Assembly (NCBI GenBank): GCA_963971225.1
Contig: OZ020269.1
Location: 78,158,450-78,222,449, forward strand
Reading direction: 5' to 3'
Source of the DNA: Melieria omissa
Taxonomy: Eukaryota; Arthropoda; Insecta; Diptera; Ulidiidae
Length of the DNA: 64,000 bases
Below, piece by piece: positions 1 to 10,842 of the stretch. The notes beneath the pieces are model-generated. The model did not search any database and was not told the origin of the DNA. It was given only the letters and a program-made list of their open reading frames with translations. Both the position numbers and the translations under genes were made by a program. The number at the start of each line of letters is the position of its first letter. Within the stretch, counting starts at the first letter, position 1.

Positions 1-317
1 AGATCCCTATTTGTGCAAGTGCTTTGAAAGACTGCAAGACTGGTTTTATAAACGCCTTAACCCTAATTCCCAGAAATGAGCCTTACAGTCTCACTAAAGA
101 TTTCAAATGGTGATAAATCCTATACCAAACAAAAAACTCAAATTGACTCAGAATTCTTTAACTTTTTGTCCACCATGTGGAAAAATATTCTTATTTTTCA
201 TGTTAAGGTGCATTTTTATCGTGTCAAGTTCATACTTTTTGAGCATAGCACACATCTACTCGGCATGGGATGAAGTCAATAAAAATGTTTGGAAATATTA
301 CGATATACGACATATTA
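1..317. other. Unassigned A+T-rich sequence
   Basis: No convincing coding signal or repeat end is visible. It is the left flank of the long-inverted-repeat element and ends in the TTA that appears to be that element's target duplication. It may be Synaptogyrin intron 1, because the 5' exon of that gene is not found anywhere to the left of 13.9 kb. Confidence 0.4.
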
Positions 318-852
318 CACCGTGCGACAAAAATCAAAAAATTCCAAAACACACGAAAAAATCGGTATACTCGCAAAACTAGGGGCCAAACGTAGTAAAA
401 CTGCGTTTTTAGTTCTTCTCTCTGACGTCAGGATTTTTATTAAAAGGACTTTGAAATTTGAAGGACATGGTTATTTCAAAAAATTATTTTAAAAATTGAG
501 CGCATTGTAGAATAACAATATGGGTATCAAATGAAAGAGAAAAATCCTTAGAATCTTAAAAAAATATTTTTTTTGGTGTAAAAGGACGAAGAGGTATTGA
601 AAATGTCCTTTTAAAACTTTATCCTTGAATATCCTTGCAAATTTCCAATATTTTTTTTTGCAAAAAATATATCTTAAGGCCTAATGTGTACACTACCACA
701 TCCTCGAATTTCGTTCTTCTAACTTGAATAGTTAAGGATATAAAAAATTTTATATTTCTCATTATAAAACAAAGATATATTGCACCGTACGACAAAAATA
801 AAATATTTAATTAACTCATGAATAAATCGTTATGCTGCTAATACTGGAGGTT

Positions 853-1235
853 GCCGGCCTCGATAGTCAAACGGGTAGCGCGCTGGCTTCTCATACCACA
901 GGCTCCAGGTTCGATTCCTGGCTCGGGCTGGTGAACAACTCATCTACTTCTATCGCTATCCACATGAAGGGACTGAGAATTACAAGAATCGCACAAGTGC
1001 GCTCTTGGCAGGCAATGGCAAAACCTCCAAGTGTGAACGAAAAACTGCCAATCGCCGTTCGGATTCGGCGTTAAACTGTAGGCCGCCCCCCCCTTTCCCC
1101 ATCCGCTTGAAATGTGTGCTGTAACATATGTTGGCAAAACAGTGTTGCATACACAGTTCAAAACGGGTGAAATATGTGGTATCACAATGGGCCTTTCAGG
1201 CCTCCGAGTGTGTCTCGTATAGAGGCAGCCTAACC
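853..1235 (+). mobile_element. tRNA-derived SINE (family 1)
   Basis: The head contains an A-box-like TAGTCAAACGGG near 862 and a B box GGTTCGATTCC at 908-918, as in a tRNA-derived RNA polymerase III promoter. A perfect 14-bp target duplication TAATACTGGAGGTT flanks it (839-852 and 1236-1249). The other arm of the host element has a single uninterrupted copy of the target, so the SINE inserted after the inverted repeats formed. Its middle (about 1020-1085, ending CGCCGTTCGGATTCGGCGTT) is related to the middle of the second SINE family in this window, although the tRNA-like heads and the tails differ. Confidence 0.85.
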
Positions 1236-1432
1236 TAATACTGGAGGTTAAATACACTAATTCCGCAACTTCAAAATTACGTTTGAACCTAAGTATTTGT
1301 TTTCACAAGACATTGAAAATTTAAAAATTGAGTTTTCTTGAATAAAACTTATCCAAGAGTAACAAGATGAATGCATGAAGATACGTACTTACTGTGAATA
1401 CTAGTGCTCATAACTTAATTTAATTTTGGTAC

Positions 1433-1820
1433 GTGTCACGGCACAGCGACGAAGTAGTAGCTATACTAACGGGCTTGAAAAAGGGCTTCTCAAAAAATCA
1501 ATGTTTTTTATGCCCATGGAAAGGTCGACGCCGTGAATTACACTATATCAACCACAAATGGGAGCCTCGCATAACTCATCAACTTGGCCGCGGCAGCATC
1601 GATCATATGCCTCTAGTCCCTTCATCAAAAATAATACTTCCACCGCTCCACATAAAGTTAGGCCTGATTCGAAAACTTAGGTGACGTTAGTGATGAACAC
1701 AGAGAGCGCTTCCACCAAGACATTGCGCTAATTGAAAATCGCTTTCGGGGAAAAGATATGTGCCACATGCTTTTGTTTCAAAATAAATCATTCATAAAAT
1801 GCATTTTAAATTACTTTTGT
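1433..1820 (+). pseudogene. Relic of a transposon-encoded protein of unassigned family
   Basis: Two pieces in different frames look like parts of one protein. The first (1433-1681) contains CFLCPWKGRRRELHY and later ILPPLHIKLGL. The second, one frame away (from 1680), reads ERFHQDIALIENRF and continues to a stop near 1815. I recall a family of uncharacterised arthropod proteins with a CFLC..W start, an LLPPLHIKLGLM core and an RFHQDI..ME.RY.G motif that behave like repetitive, transposon-borne genes; that recollection needs a search. Here the gene is reduced to about 130 codons with at least one frameshift. It lies between the two long inverted repeats, where a transposase gene would sit. Confidence 0.5.
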
Positions 1821-2528
1821 TAACTTTTAAACTAAGTTATGAGCACTAGTATTCACAGTAAGTACGTATCCTCATGCATTCGTCTTGTTACTCTTGGATA
1901 AATTTTATACAAGAAAACTAAATTTTTAAATTTTCAATGTCTTGTGAAAACAAATACTTATGTTCAAACGCAATTTTGAAGTTGCAGAATTAGTGTATTT
2001 AACCTACAGTATTAGCAGCATAACGATTTATACATGAGTTAATTAAATATTTTAGTTTTGTCGTACGGTGCAATATATCTTCGTTTTATAATGAGAAATA
2101 TAAAATTTTGTATATCCTTAACTATTAAAGTTAGAAGAACGAAATTCGAGGATGTGGTAGTGTACACATTAATCCTTAAGATATATTTTAAAAAAAAAAA
2201 AATATTGGAAATTTGCAAGGATATTCAAGGATAAAGTTTTAAAAGGACATTTTCAATACCTCTTCGACCTTTTACACCAAAAAAATTATTTTTTTAAGAT
2301 TCTAAGTATTTTTCTCTTTCATTTGATGCCCATATTGTTATTCTACAATGCGCTCAATTTTTAAAATAATTTTTTGAAATAACCATGTCCTTCAAATTTC
2401 AAAGTCCTTTTAAAAAAAATCCTGACGTCAGAGAGAAAAACTAAAAACGCAGTTTTACTACGTTTGGCCCCTAGTTTTGCGAGTATACCAATTTTTTCGT
2501 GTGTAAAATTTGTTGTCGCACGGTGTTA

Positions 2529-3457
2529 TGAAGGATTTATGCCTTGCCGAAGTTGATGTTCGTTCATACAGTTTATGTTTGCCAATCCTGACAAAAATGT
2601 AATCAAAATATGGAAGTGCGATGGTGCTAATACTTCCTACAATGCGATACACATGTAAAGCCGGTAATCAAGGCGCTGTGGATCCTGCGAAAAGTGGACT
2701 CACAAGGGGTCCTGCGAGTGGAAGGGTGTTTAAAAACGTGTGTGTGACTTAGAAATACAAATGTAATAATAACCATCTAGTTCATCAGGAAGGAATAAGC
2801 CAATAGTTGATTGGATGCGGGGATTCGTACACTCAGAAAAAAAATGTGTATGATGCGTATATCAGAAAATGCAAACCTAATAAATGACCTCTGGCTTTCT
2901 TTATACATTCGATTGATGCTACTGGTATTGCGACATATGGCTTAAAACAGGTCTTTCCTAAAATCAGGGTACAGACAGCAAAAGATAGTGGTTTTTACGA
3001 TAACTTGGGGATTTTTTTGGTATAGCCACGAATATCTATGAGTGATAACTCAGGCAACAATAGATGCTGTATTACTGCGAAAGGCCAGTTCGCAGGCGTC
3101 AAATTTTGGTACACGTAAACAAACTCAATGTCATATTTGTCCACCAACCATCTCCAAAACGCAGGAACAAGTTTACAATAAACTAATCAAAGCTTTCCAT
3201 TCTACTTCCATCCAAATTGTACAAAGATGTGAATATCTGGATTAATTAATTATACTTTTGCAGTAGCAATTGTTTTCCAGTGGACCCTGTATTCACAAAT
3301 TCTTTACTAAAAATATACAACTCAAATAAAAACGTCTTTAAGTAGTAACTGGATTTGAAAAAGTAAAATTAATTGAATTTTTCAATAGTTTAGCTCATAT
3401 GAGCCTGACAGTCACACTTCTGGGTTTACGTTACTTTTAAAATTTTGTAAATTAGGG
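2529..3457. other. Unassigned sequence between two elements
   Basis: A+T-rich DNA without an ORF I can support and without a recognisable repeat end. The 67-codon frame near 3042-3245 shows no motif. Confidence 0.4.
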
Positions 3458-3469
3458 TTAATAAATCAT

Positions 3470-6400
3470 TACTTACTTACTTAACTGGCCATAACAACCC
3501 GTTATCGGGTTACGGCCTGCCGCCAAACTTCTCTCCAGGCGCCTCTGCTTCGCGCGCGCCTTCTCCAGTTGGTCACACCAAGAGATACCAGGGCCTCTTC
3601 CACTTGGTCCTTCCACCGGAGACACGGCCTCCCTCTTCGCCGTCGACCTCCAACCATCGCATCGAATACCTTTTTCGCCGGAGCTTCGTCGTCCATGCGG
3701 CAGACATGACCGAGCCAGCGTAGCCGCTGGATGTTAATTCGCTGCGCTACGTCCATGTCCTTATACAGCTCATACAGCTCGTTATTGGTTCGTATGCGAT
3801 AGTCGTCACCAACCCGAACAGGGCCGAAGATTTTGCGAAGCACCTTCCTCTCGAACACTCCAAGGGCCGCTATGTCGTTTCGTGTCATTGTCCATGCTTC
3901 AGCGCCATAGAGGAGCACGGGCAAGATAAGCGTCCTATAGAGTGAAAGTTTTGTCGGTCGAGAGAGGTCTCTACTTCTCAATTGCCTACCGAGACCGTAG
4001 TAGCACCTGTTGGCAAGAGTTATCCTTCGCTTTATCTCCAGACTGACATCATTGCTGCTGTTAATGGCGGTGCCAAGGTAGACGAATTCCTTGACAACTT
4101 CAAAAGCATACCTGTCGGCCTCGACGTGAGACCCTAGCCGCTGCGAGTCCCTGCGTGTAGACAGCATATACTTCGTCTTGCCCTCATTTACCACCAGACC
4201 CATTTTGGCAGATTCTCTTTCGATAGCCGCAAAGGCAGCGGTGACATCTCGCTTGTTACGTCCGATGACAGCAATATCATCAGCGTAAGCAAGGAGCTGG
4301 ACACTTTTGTTGAAAATTGTGCCATTACGATGTACACCGGCCTTGCGCAGAACACTCTCCATGGTGAAGTTGAAGAGGTCGCAGGACAAAGGATCGCCCT
4401 GTCTGAAACCTCGAACGGTATCAAAGGGGTCGGAGAGGTCACTTCCAACCTTGACGGAGCTGCGCGTATTGCTCAACGTCGCTCTGCAAAGTCTAACGAG
4501 CTTTGCAGGGATACCAAGTTCAGACAATGCGGCATATAGGCGATCCCTTATCGGGCTATCGAATGCTGCCTTGTAATCGATGAAGAGATGGTGTGTATCG
4601 ATTTGGTTCTCATGGGTCTTCTCCAGGATTTGGCGTAGAGTGAATATCTGGTCGATGGTGGACTTACCAGGTCTAAAGCCGCACTGATAAGGTCCAATCA
4701 GCGCCTTGGCGAGTGGCTTTAGTCTTTCACATAATACGCTCGTCAGGACCTTGTATGCAATGGGAAGTAGGCTGATACCCCTGTAGTTGGCGCATATTGT
4801 TGGGTCGCCTTTCTTCAGCACAGGATAAAGGGCACTGAGGTTCCAATCGTTGGGCATTCGTTCCTCCAGCCATATTTTGCAAATGAGCTGATGCATGCAC
4901 CCAATCAGCTCACCGCCGCCGGCCTTGAACAATTCAGCTGGTAGCCCATCCGGCCCTGCAGCTTTGTTGTTCTTGAGTCGCTGGATAGCGACCCGGACCT
5001 CGTCATGGCTGGGCGGTGGCACATCCACACCGTCGTCGTCGATTGGTGCCATCTGGACATCTTCACCACTGGCGGTATTGTTCCTTTCGTCGCCTGCGAG
5101 CAGCTTGGTGAAGTGCTCCTTCCACAACCTCAGCACACCCTGCGCATCCGTAACCAGATCCCCGTTTTCGTCTCTGCAAGAAGATGCCCCAGGCTTAAAT
5201 CCTTCCGTAAGACGCTTAACTTTTTGGAAGAATTTTCGGGCGTCATTCCTGCTCCTGCACTCCTCGATTTCCTCACGCTCGCGCCTTTCTTGCTCCCGTT
5301 TCTTGCGTCTAAAAAGGCACCTCTCTTTCTTTCTCTCCTCCCGGTATTTTTCTGTCATGGCTCGCGTGGCGGCCGACTGCAGGGTCTTCTTGTATGCAGC
5401 ATTCTTCACTGCAGTGGCTGCGCGACACTCTTCATCGTACCATTGGTTTTTTGGTGGTGGGCGTCGGAAACCAAGGACATTTTCTGCGGCGGCGCGCATA
5501 GAGTGGGATAAGTGAGCCCATAATCCGCCGATGTCATCAGGTGGAGAGGGGGAGCGACCGAGCTGGTTGGAGAGTTGAGCGGAGTAGGCTTCGGCTACCC
5601 CTTGTGATCGCAGCTTACTGATGTCCAGCTTTCTTCGCAAACTAGGTTGTGCGGTCTTCGCTGCGCAAAGACGCATGCGTACCTTGGCTGCAACAAGGTA
5701 GTGGTCCGAGTCGATGTTGGGTCCTCGGAACGTGCGCACATCTAGAATGCTAGAAGCATGCCTTCCATCAATCACAATGTGATCAATCTGGTTGCGAGTG
5801 GATTGATCGGGGGATAACCAGGTGGCCTTGTGGATATCGAGGTGCTGGAATCTGGTGCTACTAACTACCATGTTTCGTGCCGCGGCGAAATCGATCAGCC
5901 TCAGACCGTTGTTCGAAGTGGTCCCATGGAGGCTGAACTGCCCGACTGTGGGACCAAAGATGCCTTCTCGCCCGACCTTTGCGTTGAAGTCCCCGAGGAC
6001 AATTTTGACGTCATGGGCCGGGCACCTGTCGTAGACGTCCTCGAGCTTCGCATAGAAGGCATCCTTGGTCGCATCGTCCTTCTCTTCCGTCGGGGCGTGC
6101 GCGCAAATCAGGCTGATGCTAAAGTATTTAGCTTTGATGCGGATCGAAGCCAGCCGTTCGTTCACCGGAGTGAACCGAGAGACGTGGTGGCGAAGTCTCT
6201 TGCTGACCACAAATCCGCAGCCAAATTCGCGCTTCTCCGCATGGCAGCTGTAGTAGATATCGCAGTCTGCTCGCTTGGAGCAACCTTGTCCTGTCCATCG
6301 CATTTCCTGGATGGCGGTGATGTCAGCCTTACATTTCGTGAGGGCTTCCGCCAGTTGGATAGAGGCACCTTCCCTATAGAGGGTCCGGACATTCCAGGTG

Positions 6401-6725
6401 CATATCCTCAAATCATGGTCCTTGAATCGTTTGCTGTGGTCGTCAACATTGTGGGTTCCTTCCGAGGCTTGCTTTTTGGCTTTCATTGGTATTTGGTTTT
6501 CCGTGGCGGGCACCAAACCCTGCGCACAACCCAAATTTTAAGTCCTGGGGATAGGACTCGCTGCACACATTAGTTCACTATTCAGCGGATGCCAAATAGC
6601 TATCCAGAAGGGCCGCGCGGAGGCTGTGCATCAGCTTGGATTGGACAGGGACAAGGATCGTTCTGGCGTTCGCCAGGTTGAACGCAATCAGAGACTTTAC
6701 CTTGTATGTCCGCTCCCTTCCTATC
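3470..6725 (-). mobile_element. Full-length RTE/BovB-type non-LTR retrotransposon
   Basis: A 3.26-kb element is bounded by a perfect 12-bp target duplication TTAATAAATCAT (3458-3469 and 6726-6737). On the minus strand it has a short 5' leader, one long open frame, and ends about 30 bases after the stop in a TTAAGTAAGTAAGTAA tail. A short 3' UTR with a simple-sequence tail and a size near 3.2 kb are typical of RTE elements. Identical target duplications and an uninterrupted frame suggest a young insertion. It probably lies in Synaptogyrin intron 1, in the opposite orientation. Confidence 0.93.
3502..6486 (-). CDS. RTE-type endonuclease/reverse transcriptase
   Basis: Encodes the single protein of the RTE element, which nicks the target and copies the element RNA onto it. 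From the ATG at 6486 it is 994 residues. The frame stays open 16 codons further, but that stretch starts at TTG, so the ATG is preferred. The N-terminal ~250 residues are an APE-type endonuclease: CTWNVRTL, AIQEMRW (metal-binding Glu), LGDFNAKVG, NQIDHIVID and SDHYLV. The reverse transcriptase fills the middle, with AAGPDGLPAEL, RGISLLP, GFRQGDPLS and the catalytic YADD at about 734-737. The C-terminus has the LLYGAEAW and RLRWLGHVCRM motifs usual in RTE proteins. No stop or frameshift is seen, so it may be functional. Confidence 0.93.
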   Translation of the reverse strand: MKAKKQASEGTHNVDDHSKRFKDHDLRICTWNVRTLYREGASIQLAEALTKCKADITAIQEMRWTGQGCSKRADCDIYYSCHAEKREFGCGFVVSKRLRHHVSRFTPVNERLASIRIKAKYFSISLICAHAPTEEKDDATKDAFYAKLEDVYDRCPAHDVKIVLGDFNAKVGREGIFGPTVGQFSLHGTTSNNGLRLIDFAAARNMVVSSTRFQHLDIHKATWLSPDQSTRNQIDHIVIDGRHASSILDVRTFRGPNIDSDHYLVAAKVRMRLCAAKTAQPSLRRKLDISKLRSQGVAEAYSAQLSNQLGRSPSPPDDIGGLWAHLSHSMRAAAENVLGFRRPPPKNQWYDEECRAATAVKNAAYKKTLQSAATRAMTEKYREERKKERCLFRRKKREQERREREEIEECRSRNDARKFFQKVKRLTEGFKPGASSCRDENGDLVTDAQGVLRLWKEHFTKLLAGDERNNTASGEDVQMAPIDDDGVDVPPPSHDEVRVAIQRLKNNKAAGPDGLPAELFKAGGGELIGCMHQLICKIWLEERMPNDWNLSALYPVLKKGDPTICANYRGISLLPIAYKVLTSVLCERLKPLAKALIGPYQCGFRPGKSTIDQIFTLRQILEKTHENQIDTHHLFIDYKAAFDSPIRDRLYAALSELGIPAKLVRLCRATLSNTRSSVKVGSDLSDPFDTVRGFRQGDPLSCDLFNFTMESVLRKAGVHRNGTIFNKSVQLLAYADDIAVIGRNKRDVTAAFAAIERESAKMGLVVNEGKTKYMLSTRRDSQRLGSHVEADRYAFEVVKEFVYLGTAINSSNDVSLEIKRRITLANRCYYGLGRQLRSRDLSRPTKLSLYRTLILPVLLYGAEAWTMTRNDIAALGVFERKVLRKIFGPVRVGDDYRIRTNNELYELYKDMDVAQRINIQRLRWLGHVCRMDDEAPAKKVFDAMVGGRRRRGRPCLRWKDQVEEALVSLGVTNWRRRARSRGAWREVWRQAVTR

Positions 6726-6737
6726 TTAATAAATCAT

Positions 6738-7753
6738 ATAAATCATATTGTTACAAAAATTAGTTGTGTAGGGTTATTCGTTTCTCTGGATTGTGTTTCG
6801 AAATAAACTTCGAAATAGTAACTTCAATTCTTAAACGCACTTTATAACTTTAATTACAAGTTCACACTTTACTGTCTACACACTTGTCACTCATTGAAAT
6901 ACTTCGTGTTGCACCTTTGCATGCTAAAACAGAACTGTCCCTCCGCGCTGTACCTGGCTGCCTTTTATACTTGCCTACTTGTCGTGCAGATCGTTCTCGC
7001 ACATTCCAATTGGACTACAAATTTTTATTATCATCGCGAGCCATTTTTGTTAAAGCGATATTATAGCAAGTCGGCCGTATTCTTAAAGTGGGTGCCTAAA
7101 AGTATGACCGTACAAGCATTCTAGTGCATAGCACAGCGACTGGGTAGATAAAAATAATAAATAAAAATGTACTTACCGCCCTCATGTAATATTCATATAT
7201 ACTCCTGATTGTAAAGTTTATTGAATGACTTTATTGTTTGCGATACAGTTCCGTATCCTTTCAAAGTCAGTCGGATATGCGGAACACATGTGGAAAATTA
7301 AAAGCGTTTTTGGTTTCCACCTGTTTTCTCTCTACTTCCCACGGCCAAATGTCAAATCAAAATCTACAATAAGTAGGGAACATTTTTTGTGGCAATTGAG
7401 AGTGACATAAGTACAATGTGATGCGGCGGAAATTTGTGTGTGTGTGTGGGAGGATGTGTGCTGCGGCAGTCGGATGGCCAAAGGTGTAACTGTGCGAAAG
7501 CTTTTTCATATTTGCGCTACAAATTTTTCACATCAGTATTGTGCTGATGAAATAGCGCGTGATTCATTCTCACCTTAAAAAGGCAACTGCGCCGGTGGAA
7601 AGTGTACGGTGGTGATTTCTTAATTATTATGTATCTCAAACATCTACAATGCTTCTGTCCCGCCATTTTCACAAATCACCTAACTTGCTTAGGACTTTCG
7701 ATTTTGCAGGCTCGAACAGATCTTGAAACAAATGCCTCCGATTATATGTAAAA
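6738..7753. other. Unassigned sequence with a short GT microsatellite
   Basis: No gene is supported. A (TG)n run lies near 7435-7447. The rest is low-complexity A+T-rich DNA. Confidence 0.4.
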
Positions 7754-7755
7754 TA

Positions 7756-8340
7756 CGAGGTCTGTTCAAAAAGTATAGCGAATTTCCGCGGGTAACGTTT
7801 CTTTGATATTCGATTTTTTATGTTGGTACGGTACATGAGCACTTATGCCGACAAGTTCGGCCATTTTGAATGTTCAGTTAATGTTTGACAGCTGTTTTGC
7901 TTGGACGTGCATTAGCTCGTCTTCAATTTTTATCTATTCCAAAAAAAGGTGTAAAGGTTTTGCTTACAGTTTTCTTCGACTGCGGGAGCGTGGTGCATCA
8001 TAAGTTCTTGCCGCAAGTTAGAACTGTCAATAAGGAATATTACTTTTCTTCTTGACTTTTTGTTGTTCCCAAAACTGAAGAGGCCGATGGAAGGACGACG
8101 CTCCGCTACGACTCAGGAGGGAAAGACGGCATCGAAGGAGGAGCTGAACAAGATCACATAATATGATTTTTTGAAGTGCTCAATTGGAAAAAATGTTGGC
8201 ACAAGTGCACAATATCTGATGGGGATTACTTTGAAGGAGACAAAATAGATATTCATGTATAAATAAATAATTCTTGGATATTACTTTTTGGATATTACTT
8301 TTTAGATTATTACTTTAATTAGTTCTTAACGAAACTCCGA
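7756..8340 (+). mobile_element. Decayed mariner relic
   Basis: The left end CGAGGTCTGTTCAAAAAGTA follows a TA and looks like a mariner inverted repeat. Downstream, out of frame with one another, are fragments readable as mariner transposase: VFFDCGSVVHHKF near 7970-8010, and a C-terminal block ending GITLKETK near 8220-8250, followed by a stop near 8263. The N-terminal domain and most of the catalytic core are gone. The right end is not clear, so the end coordinate is approximate. Confidence 0.7.
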
Positions 8341-8469
8341 CTGGCATCGCTAACGACCCTATAGGGTTTATGCGTGGCCTTCTTAGCAGTCAATGTAACC
8401 GGATCTTATAACTATTGTTAAATATGGTCTTTCACACATTTATGCGAGTACCCAAAAAACAATAATTTT

Positions 8470-8667
8470 TCTTTCGGCAGCTGTCCTCTCAGCAGTAAAC
8501 GGCAAACCTCTGAGAGTTAAATTGCCTATGAAAAAAGCTCCCAAGTCGCCGTTCAGAATCGGCATAAAACTGTAGGTCCCTTCCAACCTTGTCGCACGGA
8601 CAACACGGATGGTTGCGGGTAGCTAGGCCTTAGTCTAATCGGGTAATCGGGCTGTCGTGCCAGTCAA
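8470..8667 (+). mobile_element. 5'-truncated SINE (family 2)
   Basis: Matches the body and 3' end of the tRNA-derived SINE seen whole at 20029-20330: GCAGCTGTCCTCTCAGC, AACGGCAAACCTCTGA, TCGCCGTTCAGAATCGGCAT, AAACTGTAGGTCCCTTCC and the terminal GGGCTGTCGTGCCAGTCA. The tRNA-like head is missing. The copy is somewhat diverged. Confidence 0.85.
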
Positions 8668-10435
8668 GAAGAAGATGCGAGTAGCCACAAATACATCAGG
8701 AGTGAACCAATATTAACTGATGTTATTTTGTGCAGTAGTCATTTCAATATTTAAAATACTTATATCTAGTGCCGAACGCTATTATCAAACCATTATTGAA
8801 CGATAGTTAATTAAGTTTAGGATGCCGATCTAATATTTGAAGAAGCTGAAGCGCTCGCATATGCAATTTTATTAGTCTTCTTAGTCTTTTATTATCTATT
8901 TTTAAATTTTACTGTAAAAAAGTTCAAATATTCAAAGTAAAAAACAAAACATTTCAAAAATGTATTCATATACCGAATCCTTGAAATTAATAATATTAAA
9001 TTTACCAAACATTTAAAAGGATTTGGTTTTCCAAAATATGCTATCTACATTTTTAACCAATTTTCGGCCGCTACCAGAAGTAGCCAATATTTTTCTAATT
9101 CCTTTTAAGGACTTACATTTAGGACCTTAATCAAGAATATTTTTGGATTTTTTTGTTTTTTTTTTTACAAAATTTTTTTATAAATAAATAAAAATTGAAT
9201 TTCAAATAAAAACAAATATATGTGTACATAGTTTTAGTCAGATAATAATCAAGCACGAAAACAAACAATTGTTGGCTTACATATGTACATACATAACGAC
9301 TTCTGGCCAATGGTAGATTTTTCGACCACTGAAAAGTACGCGGTGCTGAGAGGTAAAAATATTTGCATAATCTTATGGATATCAATTGATTGTCGTAATG
9401 TGGTCTTTAGGCTTCGTAAATAATCAATAATAAATCGATAATTTGAAAAGGTTATATATTTTTCAGAATATTCCAAATATGACTAAAAAATGCTTTTTTT
9501 CGTGCCTTCGCCAACATATCTAAATTGATCTTTTAAAAAAAAAATTATTATTTCGAGGGGTTACCAAAAGACCAAAGCTATTTTATGCATCAAAAGTTCA
9601 AAGATGTCTAAGTGCAGAGCTACTCTCCTTCAAAGTGGCTGGTCGAAAAATCGACCAGCGGCCGGAAATGGGTAAAGCGATATTGAATCAATAATTCGCA
9701 GTTGCAGTTGTGGAAACGCGGGAAAGTTTCAAATTTTAAGTGAACATATGCTTTTTATGGACAAGGGGTTTGAGTGAGTGTGTTTATGAATGCAACATGC
9801 AAACCACTTAACAATTTGCCACATGAAATGTGCACACAAATCAGTATTTTTCACAACGGATTTAAGTTTATTCAAGTTCACTCTGGACTCTATTCATCAG
9901 TTTAAGCAGTCAGTAACTCTTTCAGCTTACTGAAGTTTTGAATCATAATATTCGTCACAAAAGCGTAGATTTATGATGTTTTTGTTTATTTGGTACGAAA
10001 AACTTTAAAAAAATCTGGGACCATGTTTACGACATATGGGTAACGTGATTTAATTCTCTTGCTTAAGCCCAAAGTACCTTTTCATGGAAAACGTTGTGAT
10101 AATTAAGAAGATACTAAAAAGTGTTGCGGGTTTTACGAGTTTATATAAGCAATTTTAATTGCTGCAATTTTAAGCTGCAAATGCCGTGCAATTTCTGATT
10201 AGAATGAATAAAAATGTAGTATTTTATTTTATGAATGATTATGAATGCAAATCAAAAACGTTGAGCACTGCGACTACGTGTACATATAATACAAACATTT
10301 TTTACTTATTTACGAATTATACACAAATTTTTATATTAAATTTATTTCTCTCAATATTATTTTATAAGCATTTACATACATAGATATGTAAATGCATACA
10401 TATATTATTACAACTAATATGGCCGTATTTATATA
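8668..10435. other. Mostly unassigned intronic DNA, possible MITE near 9059-9668
   Basis: Mostly A+T-rich DNA. Around 9062 (TCGGCCGCTACCAGAAG) and 9645-9663 (CGACCAGCGGCCGGAA) there are loosely inverted ends. A second inverted pair built on GGTCGAAAAATC occurs near 9310-9330 and 9635-9660. This could be a decayed MITE of about 0.6 kb, but I could not define a target duplication. Confidence 0.3.
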
Positions 10436-10842
10436 CAGTGCAAGCTCGATTTTCGCGACTACTTAAAAACCAGACTTGTCGCGAAAATTCAGTTAACAGA
10501 ACCCAAAATTTTTTTGAGTAATTTAATGTAATTTTTAAAATTAGAATTGTTTTTATTGATAAATTAAGATTTTAAACATTTTTAAAGAAATTGGAGATTT
10601 TGAGTTGCTTTGCATATAGTGCGGTTGTCGGCTTAAAAATCAAAAAAGGTTAATATACCAAAAGACGGGGATTTCCCGTTTTTGGTTATAGACATTGTAA
10701 TAAAAATAAAAAAATAGATAAAAGTCACGAAAATAGAACCCCATTTTTCGTAAACTGTCGCGATTATAGAACCTGCAATGTTAAAAATTAAGCCGTCGCG
10801 ATAACCGGGCCGTCGCGATAATGGGTATTCGAGCTTACACTG
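10436..10842. mobile_element. pogo/Tigger-like MITE, 407 bp
   Basis: The ends are CAGTGCAAGCTCGATTTTCG on the left and, reverse-complemented, CAGTGTAAGCTCGAATACCC on the right. Each is flanked by TA (10434-10435 and 10843-10844). GTCGCGAT/ATCGCGAC motifs repeat just inside both ends. CAGT..AAGCTCG tips with TA targets are typical of pogo-like elements. There is no coding capacity. Confidence 0.8.

Larger units (their letters stand above)
318..2525. mobile_element. DNA transposon with ~700-bp terminal inverted repeats
   Basis: The two ends are long inverted copies of each other. The left arm runs 318 to about 1425 once the nested SINE is removed. The right arm runs about 1827-2525. The tips read CACCGTGCGACAA, and both are flanked by TTA (315-317 and 2526-2528), consistent with a 3-bp TWA target duplication. 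The tip motif recurs inside the left arm at about 783 (CACCGTACGACAAAAAT). A 400-bp unique centre carries a broken protein-coding relic. A TWA target is known for PIF/Harbinger and 3-bp targets for a few other superfamilies. The coding relic does not let me decide, so the superfamily is open. Confidence 0.8.

Noticed and set aside
853..930. Real tRNA gene
   Set aside because: A and B boxes are present but no cloverleaf pairing is evident, and the tRNA-like part is the head of a 383-bp unit with a 14-bp target duplication, so it is a SINE.
4895..5515. 206-codon plus-strand frame, with further frames at 5005-5511 and 5830-6573
   Set aside because: Antisense shadows of the RTE protein gene; no independent motifs.
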